Shown piece by piece: positions 23,691-35,053 of a stretch of 64,000 bases of DNA. Made by a program: the position numbers and the translations under genes. The stretch comes from Zoroaster sp. YZ-2022 (taxonomy: Eukaryota > Echinodermata > Asteroidea > Forcipulatida > Zoroasteridae): positions 41,314,036 to 41,378,035 of the forward strand of contig CM055822.1 of assembly GCA_029582265.1 (NCBI GenBank), read 5' to 3'. The notes under the pieces are model-generated. The model was given only the letters and a program-made list of their open reading frames with translations, was not told the DNA's origin and did no database searches. Position 1 is the first letter of the stretch. Each line of letters starts with the position of its first letter.

Positions 23691-24069
23691 TTAACCCTCC
23701 TATAGGATAGGTTTAACAATCAAAGACACTCAAAATTTGTATGTCTCTCTTAACCCATTGACTTTGTGCAGTGCACTCAAATACATACAAGCACATGTGG
23801 CTGTGATAGGAGGTCAAACCAAAACCAATCAAAGACACTCAAAATTTGTATGTAACTCCCAACCCATTGACTTTGTGCAGTGCACTCAAATAAATGCAAG
23901 GACATGTGGCTAGGATAGGTCAAACCAAAACCACTCGACAGTACATACACAGCTCTGTGTGACTCTGGTTTGACCTACCAATTGGCAATGGAACCAAAAA
24001 TACTCAAGTGACTGTCTGTGGGTGCGGTGCTTACTGGGCCAAATTTCAGCCTGGGCATAGGAGGGTTAA
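23691..24069. mobile_element. TTAA-bounded MITE, CCCTCCTATAGG subfamily (copy 1)
   Basis: Borders TTAACCCTCCTATAGG and CATAGGAGGGTTAA. The interior has a near-tandem duplication of a block containing AAAGACACTCAAAATTTGTA and CCCATTGACTTTGTGCAGTG. A near-identical second copy lies at 24363-24693. Confidence 0.8.
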
Positions 24070-24077
24070 AACAATTA

Positions 24078-24904
24078 TAGGGTGCGTTCGAGTAGCTTCC
24101 CCGAGTATGTCACACAGGTGAGCCCCGAGTACAACCTAATCGAACGAGCATCCCGTTTGAACGTTGCCCTCTTGTGGTCGTTAAAGCAATGTGAAGAATG
24201 TCAAAGGTCATACGGACTTTGTAAACAAAATATTTACAACAAAACAATCGCAAAATAATTATTTCCTGGGTAAAAAAGGAACTAAAGATCGTATTACTTC
24301 TCAGGTTCATACAAAACAACACATCTTCTAGTACAAGAACAGTCTCTACTCACAGATTCATTCCTCCTATAGGTTTAACACTCAAAGACACTCAAAATTT
24401 GTATGTCTCTCTTAACCCATTGACTTTGTGCAGTGCACTCAAATACATGCAAGCACATGTGGCTGTGATAGGAGGTCAAACCCAAAGACACTCAAAATTT
24501 GTATGTAACTCCCAACCCATTGACTTTGTGCAGTGCACAAAGGTCAAACCAAAACCACTGACAGTACATACACAGCTCTGTGTGACTCTGTGGTTTGACC
24601 TACCAATTGGCAATGCAACCAAAAATACTCAAGTGAGTGTCTGTGGGTGCGTGCTAACTGGGCCAAATTTCAGCCTGGGCATAGGAGGGTTAAGGGTTGA
24701 AAATGTATCTCAAAAACTTTACGAAATTGTTGCACTGAAAACAAGGATGGCGGCCATTCAGAATATTCTCAAAGTGACGTCACTTACCCGGGTCTGCCTC
24801 AAGTGACCTGCTTCGCAAGCTGACCCAGGTAAGCCCCGGCAATGACGTCAGACCTAATCGAATGCTCCGGAGTCAGACCCGGAGAAGCTACTCGAACACA
24901 CCCA
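24078..24904. mobile_element. DNA transposon remnant, GTGCGTTCGAGTAGCT ends
   Basis: Left TAGGGTGCGTTCGAGTAGCT and right AGCTACTCGAACACACCCA are inverted. Subterminal segments with AGCCCCGAGTACAACCTAATCGAA and AAGCCCCGGCAATGACGTCA are related. A TTAA element is nested inside at 24363-24693. No matching target duplication was seen. Confidence 0.6.
24363..24693. mobile_element. TTAA MITE, CCCTCCTATAGG subfamily (copy 2, nested)
   Basis: Left CCTCCTATAGGTTTAACACTC lacks the TTAA border; right GGGCATAGGAGGGTTAA is intact. The interior matches 23691-24069 closely, with one internal block deleted. It lies inside the element at 24078-24904. Confidence 0.75.
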
Positions 24905-24908
24905 TAAT

Positions 24909-26442
24909 AATGGTTTAGAAGGTAAGGGGTCCATGTTCTTGATGTCACTGAAGGTCTGCAAGCTCAGATGTACAGTGACTTTCATCAGAACTGCACTGGC
25001 CACTGGTACCAATTGTTGCTAATCCATGGGTCACCAAATTGATATGAAGCAGCAACACAGCATATACTCTACCCTCACTAAACCTGACATCAAGGACACT
25101 CAGAATATTTTCATAATGGTGACAAACTTTGAGATTATCATCAAAACAATTTAACTCTTTTTTTACTTTATGTGAACAGTGAATCAAATATAAATCATTA
25201 TATTATTGAATTGTTAATAATAATGAATAGCGCAAGAAAGAACGGGGCACATGGGCAAATCTCATAAAGCAGCTAAAAGTTGCGTGCTACACTGATGTAT
25301 TTACCAAAGACCCTTCCAATTTGCAACTGGTTGTAATTTTTGTGGTTTCAGGGTTCAGGAACGTGCATTTTGCATGTCAATCTCAAAAGTATATGAAGTG
25401 TGTACATGAAGGAGCATTTTCATAATTTTGGATGAAAGTTTCAGAGAGGTCTTAAAATAATTGTACATTTACAATATATCAGTAAATGGACGACCCACTG
25501 AACAGCCTATATACACAGCTTTATCAAATTAGACAGCTTTATCAAATTAGTCCCTGTTGGTCAGTGAAGCAATGACTTGTCTCTTCCACATTAAGACATT
25601 TTGAAACAATTAAATTTTGCAACAAAAAGAATGTGCAAGACTTCTTGTCCATTTACACATGCATGTTGTTGTGTTGGCAGTGCATGTTGTTCTATTTCTG
25701 TTGCATGTCGGGATTTTGAAGAATCATGGCTTGTCTAGTTATTTTATTAATATGTAGGTACTATGAGAATGGATTGTCTTGCTATTAAAAAGGCTGGTTC
25801 ATATTTCATCAAAGTTTAATTGTGACATCAAAAGTTAAGATTCGTGCAAATCATTTGCAGAAGTTGAACCCATTTCAAAGTGTGTGAATCATTTCCTGCA
25901 AACCCATGACTTCCCAAATCACTTTGCAATTGAGTTCCTGTGAAGTATGAACCATCCTCCCATCCTCGAGACAATTATTCCAAGATGGCTCAATACGGCT
26001 TGAATTGGAAATCTACAAACAATCGCTACTGTTCACTGTTTTTTGTTTATTTTTGTATTTATTTTTTTATTCCAACATTTGTTCAGCTTATACTGACCGG
26101 GTCTTCCTTCCTCAGCTAAGTTGTTGGCTTTCTACATGTATTCAAGTATAATTTTTACCAGGTTCTTGTTCAGTTCATAGAGAAAAGACTTTCTCTATGG
26201 TCAGTTTCATCAAGCGAGTCCAATGCAAACATGGTTTGCATTGTGTTTGATGGTTCATAGTGCATATTGGTACAAAATAAATGTATGACAAAATGATGCA
26301 TGGTCATAATCAGGGTTCAAAACTAAGAAAATTGAGTTCCTGCAGGGCAACAAATTGAATCTCAGCTTTGCCCACAATAAATTTGGTTGCTGACAAAACT
26401 TTGTCATTTCCTCCCAGAAATGGCAAAGTGAGATACCGTACC
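24909..26442. other. Gene-free stretch
   Basis: No supported gene. Only a short local duplication (AGACAGCTTTATCAAATTAG) near 25520-25550 stands out. Confidence 0.5.
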
Positions 26443-26639
26443 TTAAAGGGACAATATCGTCACGATCAACAAGGCATAGATTCGGAATGCTAGTTTTAAG
26501 TTAACACAGTGTCTATAATACCATACATATTACCGTTGCTGCTGCATAAATGAGCCAGTAATTTTCAGTCACTGTGTTCAGCTTTAACTAGGACACCGAT
26601 TCCATGCCTGCTCTGATTGTGACGATACTGTCCCTTTAA
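26443..26639. mobile_element. TTAA-bounded MITE, family A (copy 4)
   Basis: TTAAAGGGACAATATCGTCA to GACGATACTGTCCCTTTAA, the cleanest terminal pair of the family. Central GAGCCAGTAATTTTCAGTCA is shared with copies at 881, 2461 and 41933. Confidence 0.82.
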
Positions 26640-26672
26640 ACTGGTGTCATGAAAGTTCAAGTCCATCTTGAT

Positions 26673-26931
26673 TAACCCTAACCACACCAAATCCATCAAA
26701 ATCCTCCAAGGGGCACTTTTTTGGGAAAATTTAACAGTTGGAAACTTGTACTTTCACCTCTTCAAATGAGGCAAAATTACTACCTGGCAAGAAGTACAGG
26801 CCATAAGTGCTGAATACGAAAGATCAACAAAAATACATGCTGCATTTTGAAGATAAGGGTATGTTTCCAAAAGTGCACTGGAGGATTTTGGAGGAAGGTT
26901 CCTAGCCAGAATACCTAAGGGGTAGGCTTAA
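26673..26931 (-). mobile_element. TTAA-bounded MITE, family C (copy in inverse orientation)
   Basis: TTAACCCTAACCACACCAAA at the left, and a right end ending GGTAGGCTTAA. The interior (GGCAAGAAGTACAGGCC, CTGAATACGAAAGATCAAC) is the reverse complement of the copy at 54183-54453. Confidence 0.72.
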
Positions 26932-27250
26932 TAGATTTAGATTTTTGTAATTATTATCTTTTTGGAATGAATTTTGATGAGCTATGTATGAAGGATTTAA
27001 ATCTGGTATTTGATTTGACAAAATACTATTATGGTTATGCAACAATGTGCAACAACCATCACCATTTCACTAGGTTGCCCTGTGAATTTAGGTAGCCCCG
27101 ACTATCCCTTAATTTCAAAACCTGATAATGCATCATTTTGTTGGTCTATTGCAAATTCAATCACAAATTTGACTTTATTTGGGACGAACCATCCATAAGG
27201 GTGAATAACACTGATTTGTAAAACCCAAGTATGTGTTAACCATTATATGA

Positions 27251-27782
27251 ATGAAACAAAACCAATTGGTAAGCATCATTCACAATCAATTCTCTCAGTA
27301 TTTTGTAAGGTTTGGCAAACAATATTCGATACAGGTTGAAGCCGAGCACCAAAATCTCTTCAAGCACAAGAGATTGCAGATACAAAGGGATAGACTTTTT
27401 AAACGAAACGGTCCCACATTTGATGTAAAAATGATTGTGAAGTGCTGTGAGCAGTCACTACCAATTGATCCCTTTTCAAGTTTACAAGAACTCATAACAG
27501 CGAGTGCACTCAACAGAAAATCAGTCTTAACATCACTACTCACCACATTGAAGCTCTCTTCCTTAAATGATTCTAGATCTTGACAAACTGCGAAAGGGTG
27601 TCGACAAAGAAACTCAACAGAAACTCAACAGAGTATCAACCGCTCGCTGGATTTGGACTGTTTTTCGCATACTGGATTTTAACATTGCCTTTGAAGAAAC
27701 GTCTGTAGTCAGTGGTCTGAAGTTGGTGGTCATCAGCATGGTCTGTTTATTTATGATTCTATTTACTGTACTGGCATCATGA
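27251..27782 (+). other. Possible frameshifted coding fragment, unrecognised
   Basis: Two successive plus-strand frames (27251-27583, 110 codons; 27567-27782, 71 codons) overlap by 17 bp with a shift of one. The second contains a charged stretch and a hydrophobic C-terminal segment (LKLVVISMVCLFMILFTVLA) that could be a membrane helix. No family recognised; chance frames are equally possible. A real exon should show protein conservation in relatives. Confidence 0.15.
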
Positions 27783-28075
27783 ACCTGGTCAGGAACTGTC
27801 GTGATTTCCCAGAAAAAGTCAGGGATCTCCAAGTATTAAAATATGTATATTTGGTTTTTAAATGCATTTGTATTTTATGTGTTGTGTGCTTTTTACTGGT
27901 AATTTATTTCAGAAGTCAGTACATAAACATCCATCTTGTAGAAAGGAAGTGACAACCTTCAAAATGAGATGTTTAATGAACCACAGTAACAGTTCTTGAG
28001 TACCATTTTGACCGGCAATGAACTTGTAATGCTGAAATGCAGGTTGAATTGGTATGTAACAATGTGAATTATTGT

Positions 28076-28126
28076 TCCGCGTAGGGCGAGACTCAACCCA
28101 CGACCTCCTGCTTACTAGTGCAAACC
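28076..28126 (-). repeat. tRNA-SINE head fragment (copy 2)
   Basis: CCCACGACCTCCTGCTTACTAGTGCA matches the tRNA-like head at 703-782 with several substitutions. The B box is degraded (GACTCAACCC). Confidence 0.6.
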
Positions 28127-28799
28127 GATGTTGACAAATTTAGAATGGATCCACTATTTAGCAGCTCTTGCTTAGTTTATTGTTTTGACTTGTAGCTGAT
28201 GCTACAATGTAGTTTGCAGACTTTGGCCCACCAGTTTTTTTTAGTGCTTCCGATTTATTTATCCAGGGTACTTGTTCCAGTTCATGTGTCTGTTCTTTAC
28301 TCAAGAAACTGAATGAGCAAGAATTTTCTTGTTCCCAAGTAGTAACCGAAATTCAGCCGATGTGTACTGTTCCAGTCATGGCATAGCCTTACTCTGTGGT
28401 GCTATATACCATGGATAGAAAGTCAATGGAACCTATTTCATCCGTAAGAAAATACAGGCCTTGGATCTTACACAAGTCACGGAGGCCACTGTCTCCATTG
28501 CCTTGGTGTCCCTGCTGTGGTTCTTTGAAATGTTCCCATAGACATTTTGATTTCCTTCACTCTTCAAGGAAACATCATCTTGCCCCTTCAAGAACGAAAT
28601 TGCAGGTTTGAAAGTAGTCTGCATGATCACCTCTGGGCCATTTAGAATAATTCTACAGAATGAGATACCCTTTAGCTGGTTCCCATCCACTGTATGCTCC
28701 AACTCCCTCATAAACCAAGTAAAAAGAAATGTATACCAGCAACCCACAATGGAAAATACAATGGGGCCATGCAGGTGTTTAAACTTAGTTTGATTACCC

Positions 28800-28910
28800 T
28801 ACTCGGACAAATGTATGAAGTACTGTTGTCTCTGTGCTTTCAGAGTGTCTGAGAAATCCCACGGACACCAAGCTTCCCCGATGACATTAAGTTGGCTAGA
28901 ATCCTATAGC
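28800..28910 (-). repeat. tRNA-SINE body fragment (copy 3)
   Basis: TTTCAGAGTGTCTGAGAAA and AGCTTCCCCGATGACATTAA...GGCTAGAATCC match 671-815. The tRNA-like head between them is deleted. Confidence 0.55.
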
Positions 28911-30749
28911 AGCCGTTACAGCAATTTATGAAATTTTATTCATGAAATTAGATGTTTAAACCTTAGACTTTAAACAGAATAATTTGGGGCGATCGACAAC
29001 TCCTTTTAGTTGAGATTTTAACTGCAGCAGATACTCTTCCTTTTCAATTCCCCCTTCATAAGATGAGGATGTCAATTGTTGAGTAAACGAATATAGTGTA
29101 AATATGTATAATAAATTGAATTCTTAATTTCAAAGAATACACAATTTTTGGAGTAAATATTGCCATATTTCCAGCTATTCAATCGACTGCAGCAGGCTTT
29201 TGGCTATTTTTAACTTCAGATACTAGACATGATTTAACATTTAGACATGATTTAACATGTTAATTTAACTTTTCCGAAATCCAAAATCTTTAACCTTAAA
29301 ACCCCTACAGGAATTTCACAGACACCCTGCTGAATGTAACAACAGAAAATTGTGTAGGTGCTCAATGCAAAAATATCCACCACCTAGAACAATGGTTCTT
29401 TTGTTGCCTAGGGCAACAAGATGCAAAAACATTTTACTTTTGTTGCATCTTTTATGATTAAAAATAAATAAGACAACATTGTCTTTTTAGTTCGGAGTCT
29501 TGTGTATTTCATGCCATTTCCATTTCATAAATGATATAATATAAGGTCCTATAGTATAGGTACATGTATTAAAAAGAACTCACTTTAGCTATAACACCCT
29601 ATTTTAATTTTTTCCCCAAATTTGTCAAGTTAACATCAAATTGAAGCTCTAGCTGAGAGAAGATCAACGGTGCAATTTATTTTTGAATACCTCTTTCGGT
29701 TCTTGAGATATGATCTTTTAAAATTTGTAAAATCGTTACTTCGTGTGCCGTTAATTTGACCATCAAAGCATTTATGGTACCTCATTTCACAAAAATGTTA
29801 AGTTATACATCAAACTGAAGCTATTATTAGTGAGGAATACAATGGTGTTTTTTGTTTTCTAATAGGTCATTTAGTTCTTGAGATATTGGCTGTTGAACTT
29901 GGAAAAGTTGTGAGATTTAAGCAATAAATTAGAAATTAACAAGTGTGACTTGGAGCACTATGTTTTTTATCTTAAATTTGAAGTTTTGTGGTCATAGAAT
30001 ATAAAATTAAAAAAATAACAGTAAAGTGTTAATTCCAATCATTATAGGCCCAGTTAAATGAAAAAAATAATAAAAAAGGTTACACTTCATTGTTAAATAT
30101 TAACCATGCAATGCATCAATCATTTGGGCGGATGAATACTGTACAACAGTAACAATATCTGAACATGAACTTGAATATTCCTCTGAGACCATATATTTGT
30201 ACATACATGACATATCTGCCATCATCGCGTAACAATTGGCCATGTTGATATGATCCCAGAAATACCCATTTTGCGAGAGTTCGTGACAATTTTCACAGAC
30301 AGTGTGTTTATATTGCTCAAAAACAGTCCAGATAATGTTAAAATCCGCGTTGACAAAATGTGTCTGTTGATTTAATATATGATTGAACACTTTATTTCAA
30401 AAGCTTACATTTTTTTGACTAAAAATGCTGGAAAGTTAACAATTTCTTACCTGTCAAATACTTTTCCTCCATTCAAAATGGCTTGGTATAACAAAGTGAT
30501 CATGTTTCATGCATTGTCCCTTCAACTTTTATCGAAATATCGAAGAATCTCACAAGAAACGAATTTTCAACGAGACCTCAAAACCGGATCCAATGTCAAA
30601 AGTCAGGTCAAACCGGCAATCTGTCGGAGTCGCAACCAAAAAGTCATCCTCAAAACCATGCATATTTCTGGACAAATATCTCACCAATTATCTTGTGGAT
30701 GGTCTTAAATTAAAGAGTATGTATTATACTACATTATCTGTGACTCTTT

Positions 30750-31868
30750 GGGAAGTTTTGGGTAGAATGTCGTATCCGACCGCCACTATTTCTCATTCAA
30801 TATAACCAATAATGTAATCTTACCTAACCAGTAAGGTGGAGAACAATTCCTGCGTATAAGACGCTCGGTGTATAAGGCGCATTACCCCAGAATCGGGGGA
30901 ATGTGATTAAAGTGTCAACGTACAAGGCGCACCGCCGTATAAGGCGCACCATGACCGCTCAGTAGTGCAGTGCATGCCAGAAGCGCTATAGCACGACCAT
31001 GCCGCCGCCGCCGCCACCACCACGCGCGCGTCGTACTAGGAAAGTAGTCTGGTTGCTGCCCAAGTGATCCCGCGGTGTTGTGCGTAATACACTGATTAAT
31101 AATCGAGGTGAAAAACAGACACGGCAAAAGTTGACAACCTTGCACACATCGCATAGAGACTTAGTAATTAGAAAGCGTTGTAGATAAAAATGCGCGATCG
31201 TGTACGATGTTGGGCATGCTATTTTTAGAAACAGGGGAATTCTGCTTTTGGTACGTCACACACGAGTGAGGTCTTTCGTGAGTATTATTTACGGTGAATG
31301 AATGCATGAAAATCTTGTGCTAACGACCTTCATTGGAAAACACGGCCGCTTTGTTAGGTTGAGGTCCACCGAAAGTTACACAAGCGGTAATCATCACTTT
31401 GATCTCAAGCGACACCAGATAAGGCGCACCGTTAGATAAGACGCAGTGACGTTTTCGTACCTTTGAAAGTCAGATAAGCCGCGTCTTATACGCAGGAAAT
31501 TACGGTACTTCAAATTATTCCAGGATATTTATTTCATGAAAAATCTGGCATTTTTGGTATACGATGACTTCCTCAGTCATGTCAGTCTGATCTTGTCAAC
31601 TCCCCCGTTAGTGACCAACAAAGTCATTGTACATGCTCAGTGGCAACTATAATAGGATCCTTCTATTTTCTGAAGGGGAGGATGTTTTTAGAAGGGAAAT
31701 AAAGTCCAAAAACCATCATAAAAGTGGATTTTAAAGATAGTTTTTGCTTTCTGTACCCCGAAAAATCGATAGAATAATTTTTTTAACTAGTTAGTGGCTG
31801 CAAAAAGATTCCCCCAAAACCTTTAAAAGTGGCAGTCGGATGCGACATTCTTTCCGAAGTTTTTGGAC
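30750..31868. repeat. Outer inverted repeat around the 30.8-31.5 kb element
   Basis: GTAGAATGTCGTATCCGACC at about 30763-30782 matches, inverted, GGCAGTCGGATGCGACATTC at about 31833-31853, with extended similarity (GAAGTTTT). It suggests a fold-back unit into which the 30832-31507 element inserted. Confidence 0.45.
30832..31507. mobile_element. DNA transposon remnant with GCGTATAAGACGC ends
   Basis: ATTCCTGCGTATAAGACGC at 30845-30863 is inverted at 31481-31500 (GCGTCTTATACGCAGGAAAT). Subterminal TATAAGGCGCACC-like words recur several times. No transposase frame remains. The ends resemble those of pogo/Tigger-like or other TA-inserting elements, a weak assignment. The interior at 31035-31150 shares sequence with the arms of the fold-back at 35663-35969. 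Confidence 0.6.
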
Positions 31869-31929
31869 CGTTTAGCTTCTACGGATTCCAGAATTTTTAT
31901 TTTTTTTACATAGTGGCACACAGGCAAAT

Positions 31930-32065
31930 GGGGTCCTACTAATTGCCGACATCTACCGACAACTCTTAAAAACCTACCGACATCTCATTCCATATTCACT
32001 TATAGTTGTCCGTTTAAGCTTAGCATAGTAGTAAATGTGTATAGAAGTCCTAGAAACCTTATAGT
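31930..32065. repeat. Left partner of 3-kb-spaced inverted repeat
   Basis: About 130 bp from GGTCCTACTAATTGCCGACA to AAGTCCTAGAAACCTTATAG is repeated in reverse complement at 34922-35053. Only a few mismatches are visible. Confidence 0.75.
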
Positions 32066-32276
32066 TGCTTCCTTGAACCCGGAGAAATAAGTAATTTTAA
32101 TCACGGAAATCTGATTTTTGCGATGCAGTAGTATTGACCGCAAAGCGCCCTCTGTTGTCACAACTAAGCAATCTCCTTGAATACTATCATGGCGGCCAAT
32201 ACTACTGCATCGCGAAAATCAGATTTCCGTGATTAAAATTACTTATTTCTCCGGGTTCAAGGAAGCAACTATAAGC
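32062..32276. mobile_element. Fold-back element, 78-bp arms
   Basis: Left arm TTATAGTTGCTTCCTTGAAC... at 32062-32140 and right arm ending GGAAGCAACTATAA at 32199-32276 are nearly perfect inverse copies (TAATTTTAATCACGGAAATC in both). The loop of about 58 bp contains CGCAAAGCGCCCTCTGTTG. It abuts the inverted repeat at 31930-32065. Confidence 0.8.
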
Positions 32277-32934
32277 AGGCATGTTACGGGAAGCAGTAAA
32301 AAATCCTGAAATGGCGAAACGATACGTCAACACACACACACAGAACACACACGAGTGCAAAACCATACTCTTTTCAAAAATGTCTTAAAAATACTAATAC
32401 TCATATATTTGAAAATATCTTGGCATTTCTGAAAACAGGAATATATCTCCTTTAATATGAGCCCGTTTTTGTTACAAACAACTTCTCAGAAAGAGCTGAT
32501 AACACTGTTTAAAAATTGTGAAAATGTTACCGCTTGCCGCGCAGCGGACGGATCGAGGGCCAGCGAAGTGCACCGCGGCACTGCCCCGTATCAGCTGCTT
32601 TGAAAACTCGGTCGATGTCGGGCTGATCCGAAGGTGATCCCGGTCTGCTACAATGCCCATATTTGGAGAATCCATTCATACCGATGTTAACCGAACACAG
32701 ATCCGACGATTACCGATACAAGCCACGTTTTTTAAGCATGGGGATCGGTTGAAATCATGCGCCCAATCCAAGCCTAATATTTCATGTTTTCGTAAGTTTT
32801 TTTATTAAATCGTTACTACTGGATATTTTTTGATATCTCTTATACAATTTCACCAAGTTTACGATCGACTTTCAGTCAGGATCACCTTTTAATCGACGCA
32901 TTTTTAGGGGGCTCCGTGTCGATTCTGACGATGC

Positions 32935-33021
32935 TGTGGGCGCCATCTTTAACGATGTTTATATCCGTGCACAAGATTTAGCAGTCTGTGGCGATTTTAC
33001 GCTGAAGATTTGTCAGTGAAA
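32935..33021 (+). promoter_or_regulatory. Candidate promoter/5' UTR of the gene starting at 33022
   Basis: GGGCGCCATCTTTAACGATG at 32939-32958 contains CGCCATCTT, a YY1-type motif frequently near animal transcription starts. It precedes an ATG opening a frame that ends in a consensus donor. No TATA box. Inferred from motif and position only. Confidence 0.3.
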
Positions 33022-33941
33022 ATGTGGTCCTATGAAGAAATTTCGAGACTTGTGACGGAATTGGAAGCTCCAGGTAAATATGACATACTTTAATTTGTGT
33101 ATTTGTCGATAATAAAATGTGAAATTTACAAGATTAAAAACGGAAGATTGTAAATCTAAATAGCTTTTACAACGGGGAGTAATACATCTACATGGAACAG
33201 CGAGCCCCGGCCGTGACACCTGTGTCCTTGAGCAAGACACTTAACCATAATTGCTTCTCTCCACCCAGGGGTTAAATGGGTACCTGTGAAGGCAGAGATG
33301 GCTTGCTCTCTATGCGCTAGAAATGGCAGCAATTGAGCTGTATACTCCCCAGGGAGCTGAGATGGTTTCAGGAATGATTTATGAGCCTTATGAGCCTTAT
33401 GAGCAGGGATAATAATATAATGCGCCTTGAGCGCCACTTAGTTGGTGGATACGTGCGCTATATAAATCTATACATTATTATTATTATTATCTATAGCACG
33501 CACTCTTTTATTGCATGCAGGGGCTGGCTCGGCGGTTTCGGCTGTTCCATCAATTAAACCTACTCCATTTGTGAATGGCTTGTGGAATATGGATGAAAAC
33601 ATACTGCCCCAAATTAATTGTTGATTTGTAAACAACATAGCTGTATTTCATGGAAACTGTGACACTACAGACTTGGGAAAAATCAAATGAAGAGCAGCTC
33701 GTCATTTGGTTTGTTGTAATTTTTCCTTGTTTTTTTTATATACATGTACATAATTAATTTTTCTCCTTTGATTTTTTTTTATTTTTATTTATTTTTTTAT
33801 ACAGATCATTGGACTCCAGATGTGAGTGTAATCTCCTACAGATTATTATCAGAAATAATCTTGGCAGTTGAGAATCACAGCTTGGTTTTCAAAGAAATTA
33901 TTAACAGGAGTTCTATGCCATGTGTGGTTACAGAGTTATGA
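33022..33941 (+). CDS. Candidate two-exon gene start, product not recognised
   Basis: Exon 1 (33022-33073) starts at an ATG and encodes 17 codons plus one base, with residues MWSYEEISRLVTELEAP, then a donor (CAG|GTAAAT). Exon 2 begins at 33805 after a long pyrimidine tract and ACAG. Joining them keeps the frame open (Asp-His-Trp-Thr-Pro-Asp follows) to a TGA at 33939-33941, 62-63 residues in all. The last residues fall in a four-copy repeat (33905-34560), so the true exon 2 may end earlier at an unseen donor and the gene may continue. The intron holds a Deu-like SINE. The acidic N-terminal segment looks protein-like, but no family is recognised. It could also be a non-coding leader exon of TUBGCP2. 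Confidence 0.35.
33190..33495 (+). repeat. SINE with Deu-like core and (ATT)n tail
   Basis: Contains CTTGAGCAAGACACTTAACC, a word typical of Deu-domain SINE cores of deuterostomes, then CACCCAGGGGTTAAATGGGT. The 3' end GCGCCTTGAGCGCC...GTGCGCTATATAAAT runs into ATTATTATTATTATT. The 5' promoter part is weak. Its 3' stem and tail resemble the LINE 3' end at 56370-56448. Confidence 0.65.
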
Positions 33942-34560
33942 CAAAGAGAAACAAAATCCCAAAATAAACAAAACCGTCAATTTTTGGCTTTGCGTTACCA
34001 TGGTAACTATTTGCTTTGACTTAAATTTACTGGTTTGGGATATGTACTGTTGACAAAAATTGTCTGGTAATGTTGACAAAAATTGTCTGCTATTTTCTGC
34101 TCTTAATTTGAGTTTTGTGCCATGTATAGTTATGGGGTTATGACACTTTGTAAATAGTTATATGTTGCGCTATTTCGTTACCATGGCAGCTAAATTTAAA
34201 AATGATTCCAGACTAGATGTCATGTCCTATGGACGTGCAATATTGGCAAATCATGTCTTGGAAACTTGGCATTAGTTGAGTTCTACGCCATGTATGGTTA
34301 CAGAGATGACAAAAACCCAAAATATACAAAATAGTCAATTTTGGGTTTTGTGTTACCATGGTAACTAAATTGTTTTACATAAATCTACTGGTTTTTGGAT
34401 TTGTACTGTTGACAAAAAGCGTCAGTAACTTTTGTTCTTAATTGTACTTCAATGCCATATATTGTTATGGTGTTGAGAAACTTAACAAATAGATCAAACA
34501 TGCTAAATATTCAACTTGGGGCTGTTTTGTTACCATGGCAACCATAATTTCCGGCTTATA
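33905..34560. repeat. Four-copy diverged tandem repeat with X-box palindromes
   Basis: Units of about 175-183 bp share TTCTACGCCATGTATGGTTA, a GTTACCATGG palindrome and GTACTGTTGACAAAAA. The palindromes are GTTACCATGGTAAC (33994, 34352), GTTACCATGGCAGC (34177) and GTTACCATGGCAAC (34529). They fit the RFX-family X-box consensus. Function as binding sites is inference. Confidence 0.65.
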
Positions 34561-34921
34561 TATATTCTTCAAAAATCTTGATGTCAAAGAATACTTACCC
34601 ATATAATTATATTTGAAATTTTAGTATTGTATCATAAAGGGTTTTCAAGATACAAAAGATTAAAAATCACTCTAAGTTCACAGCAATTACTTTGGACTTT
34701 GTTTTAATTCACTCATGGTGCCATTCTTCTACAGTAAAATGCCATTGTATTATTTCAGGAAAGACCCCGAAAATTAAATAGTCAAAAATCTGTAACTTTT
34801 GAACCGTCAAATCGATTACTTTAATTTTTTTTCCCTTCAGTTTGATATTTTTTTATCTATCCACCATTATGAATTTGGTGCTGAGATAAGCAACTGCAAT
34901 TTTTGGTCTAACATCCCTACT

Positions 34922-35053
34922 ATAAGGTTTCTAGGACTTCTATACACATTTACTACTATGCTAAGCTTAAACGGACAACTACAAGTGAATATGGAATGAG
35001 ATGTCGGTAGGTTTTTAAGAGTTGTCGGTAGATGTCGGCAATTAGTAGGACCG
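34922..35053. repeat. Right partner of 3-kb-spaced inverted repeat
   Basis: CTATAAGGTTTCTAGGACTT to GCCGACATCT-type words ending AATTAGTAGGACC is the reverse complement of 31930-32065. Together they bracket the candidate gene start at 33022 and the X-box repeats. Confidence 0.75.

Larger units (their letters stand above)
26932..30800. other. Gene-free stretch with decayed SINE pieces
   Basis: No firmly supported gene. It includes two overlapping plus-strand open frames at 27251-27782 (listed separately), SINE fragments near 28076-28126 and 28800-28910, and two diverged copies of a roughly 190-bp unit at about 29600-29900 (both with GTTCTTGAGATAT and ACATCAAA-TGAAGCT). Confidence 0.45.

Noticed and set aside
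24399..24806. 135-codon plus-strand frame
   Set aside because: Lies entirely within a nested TTAA element and its host transposon; no domain.
32332..32350. Short CA-type simple repeat
   Set aside because: Too short and ordinary to be informative.
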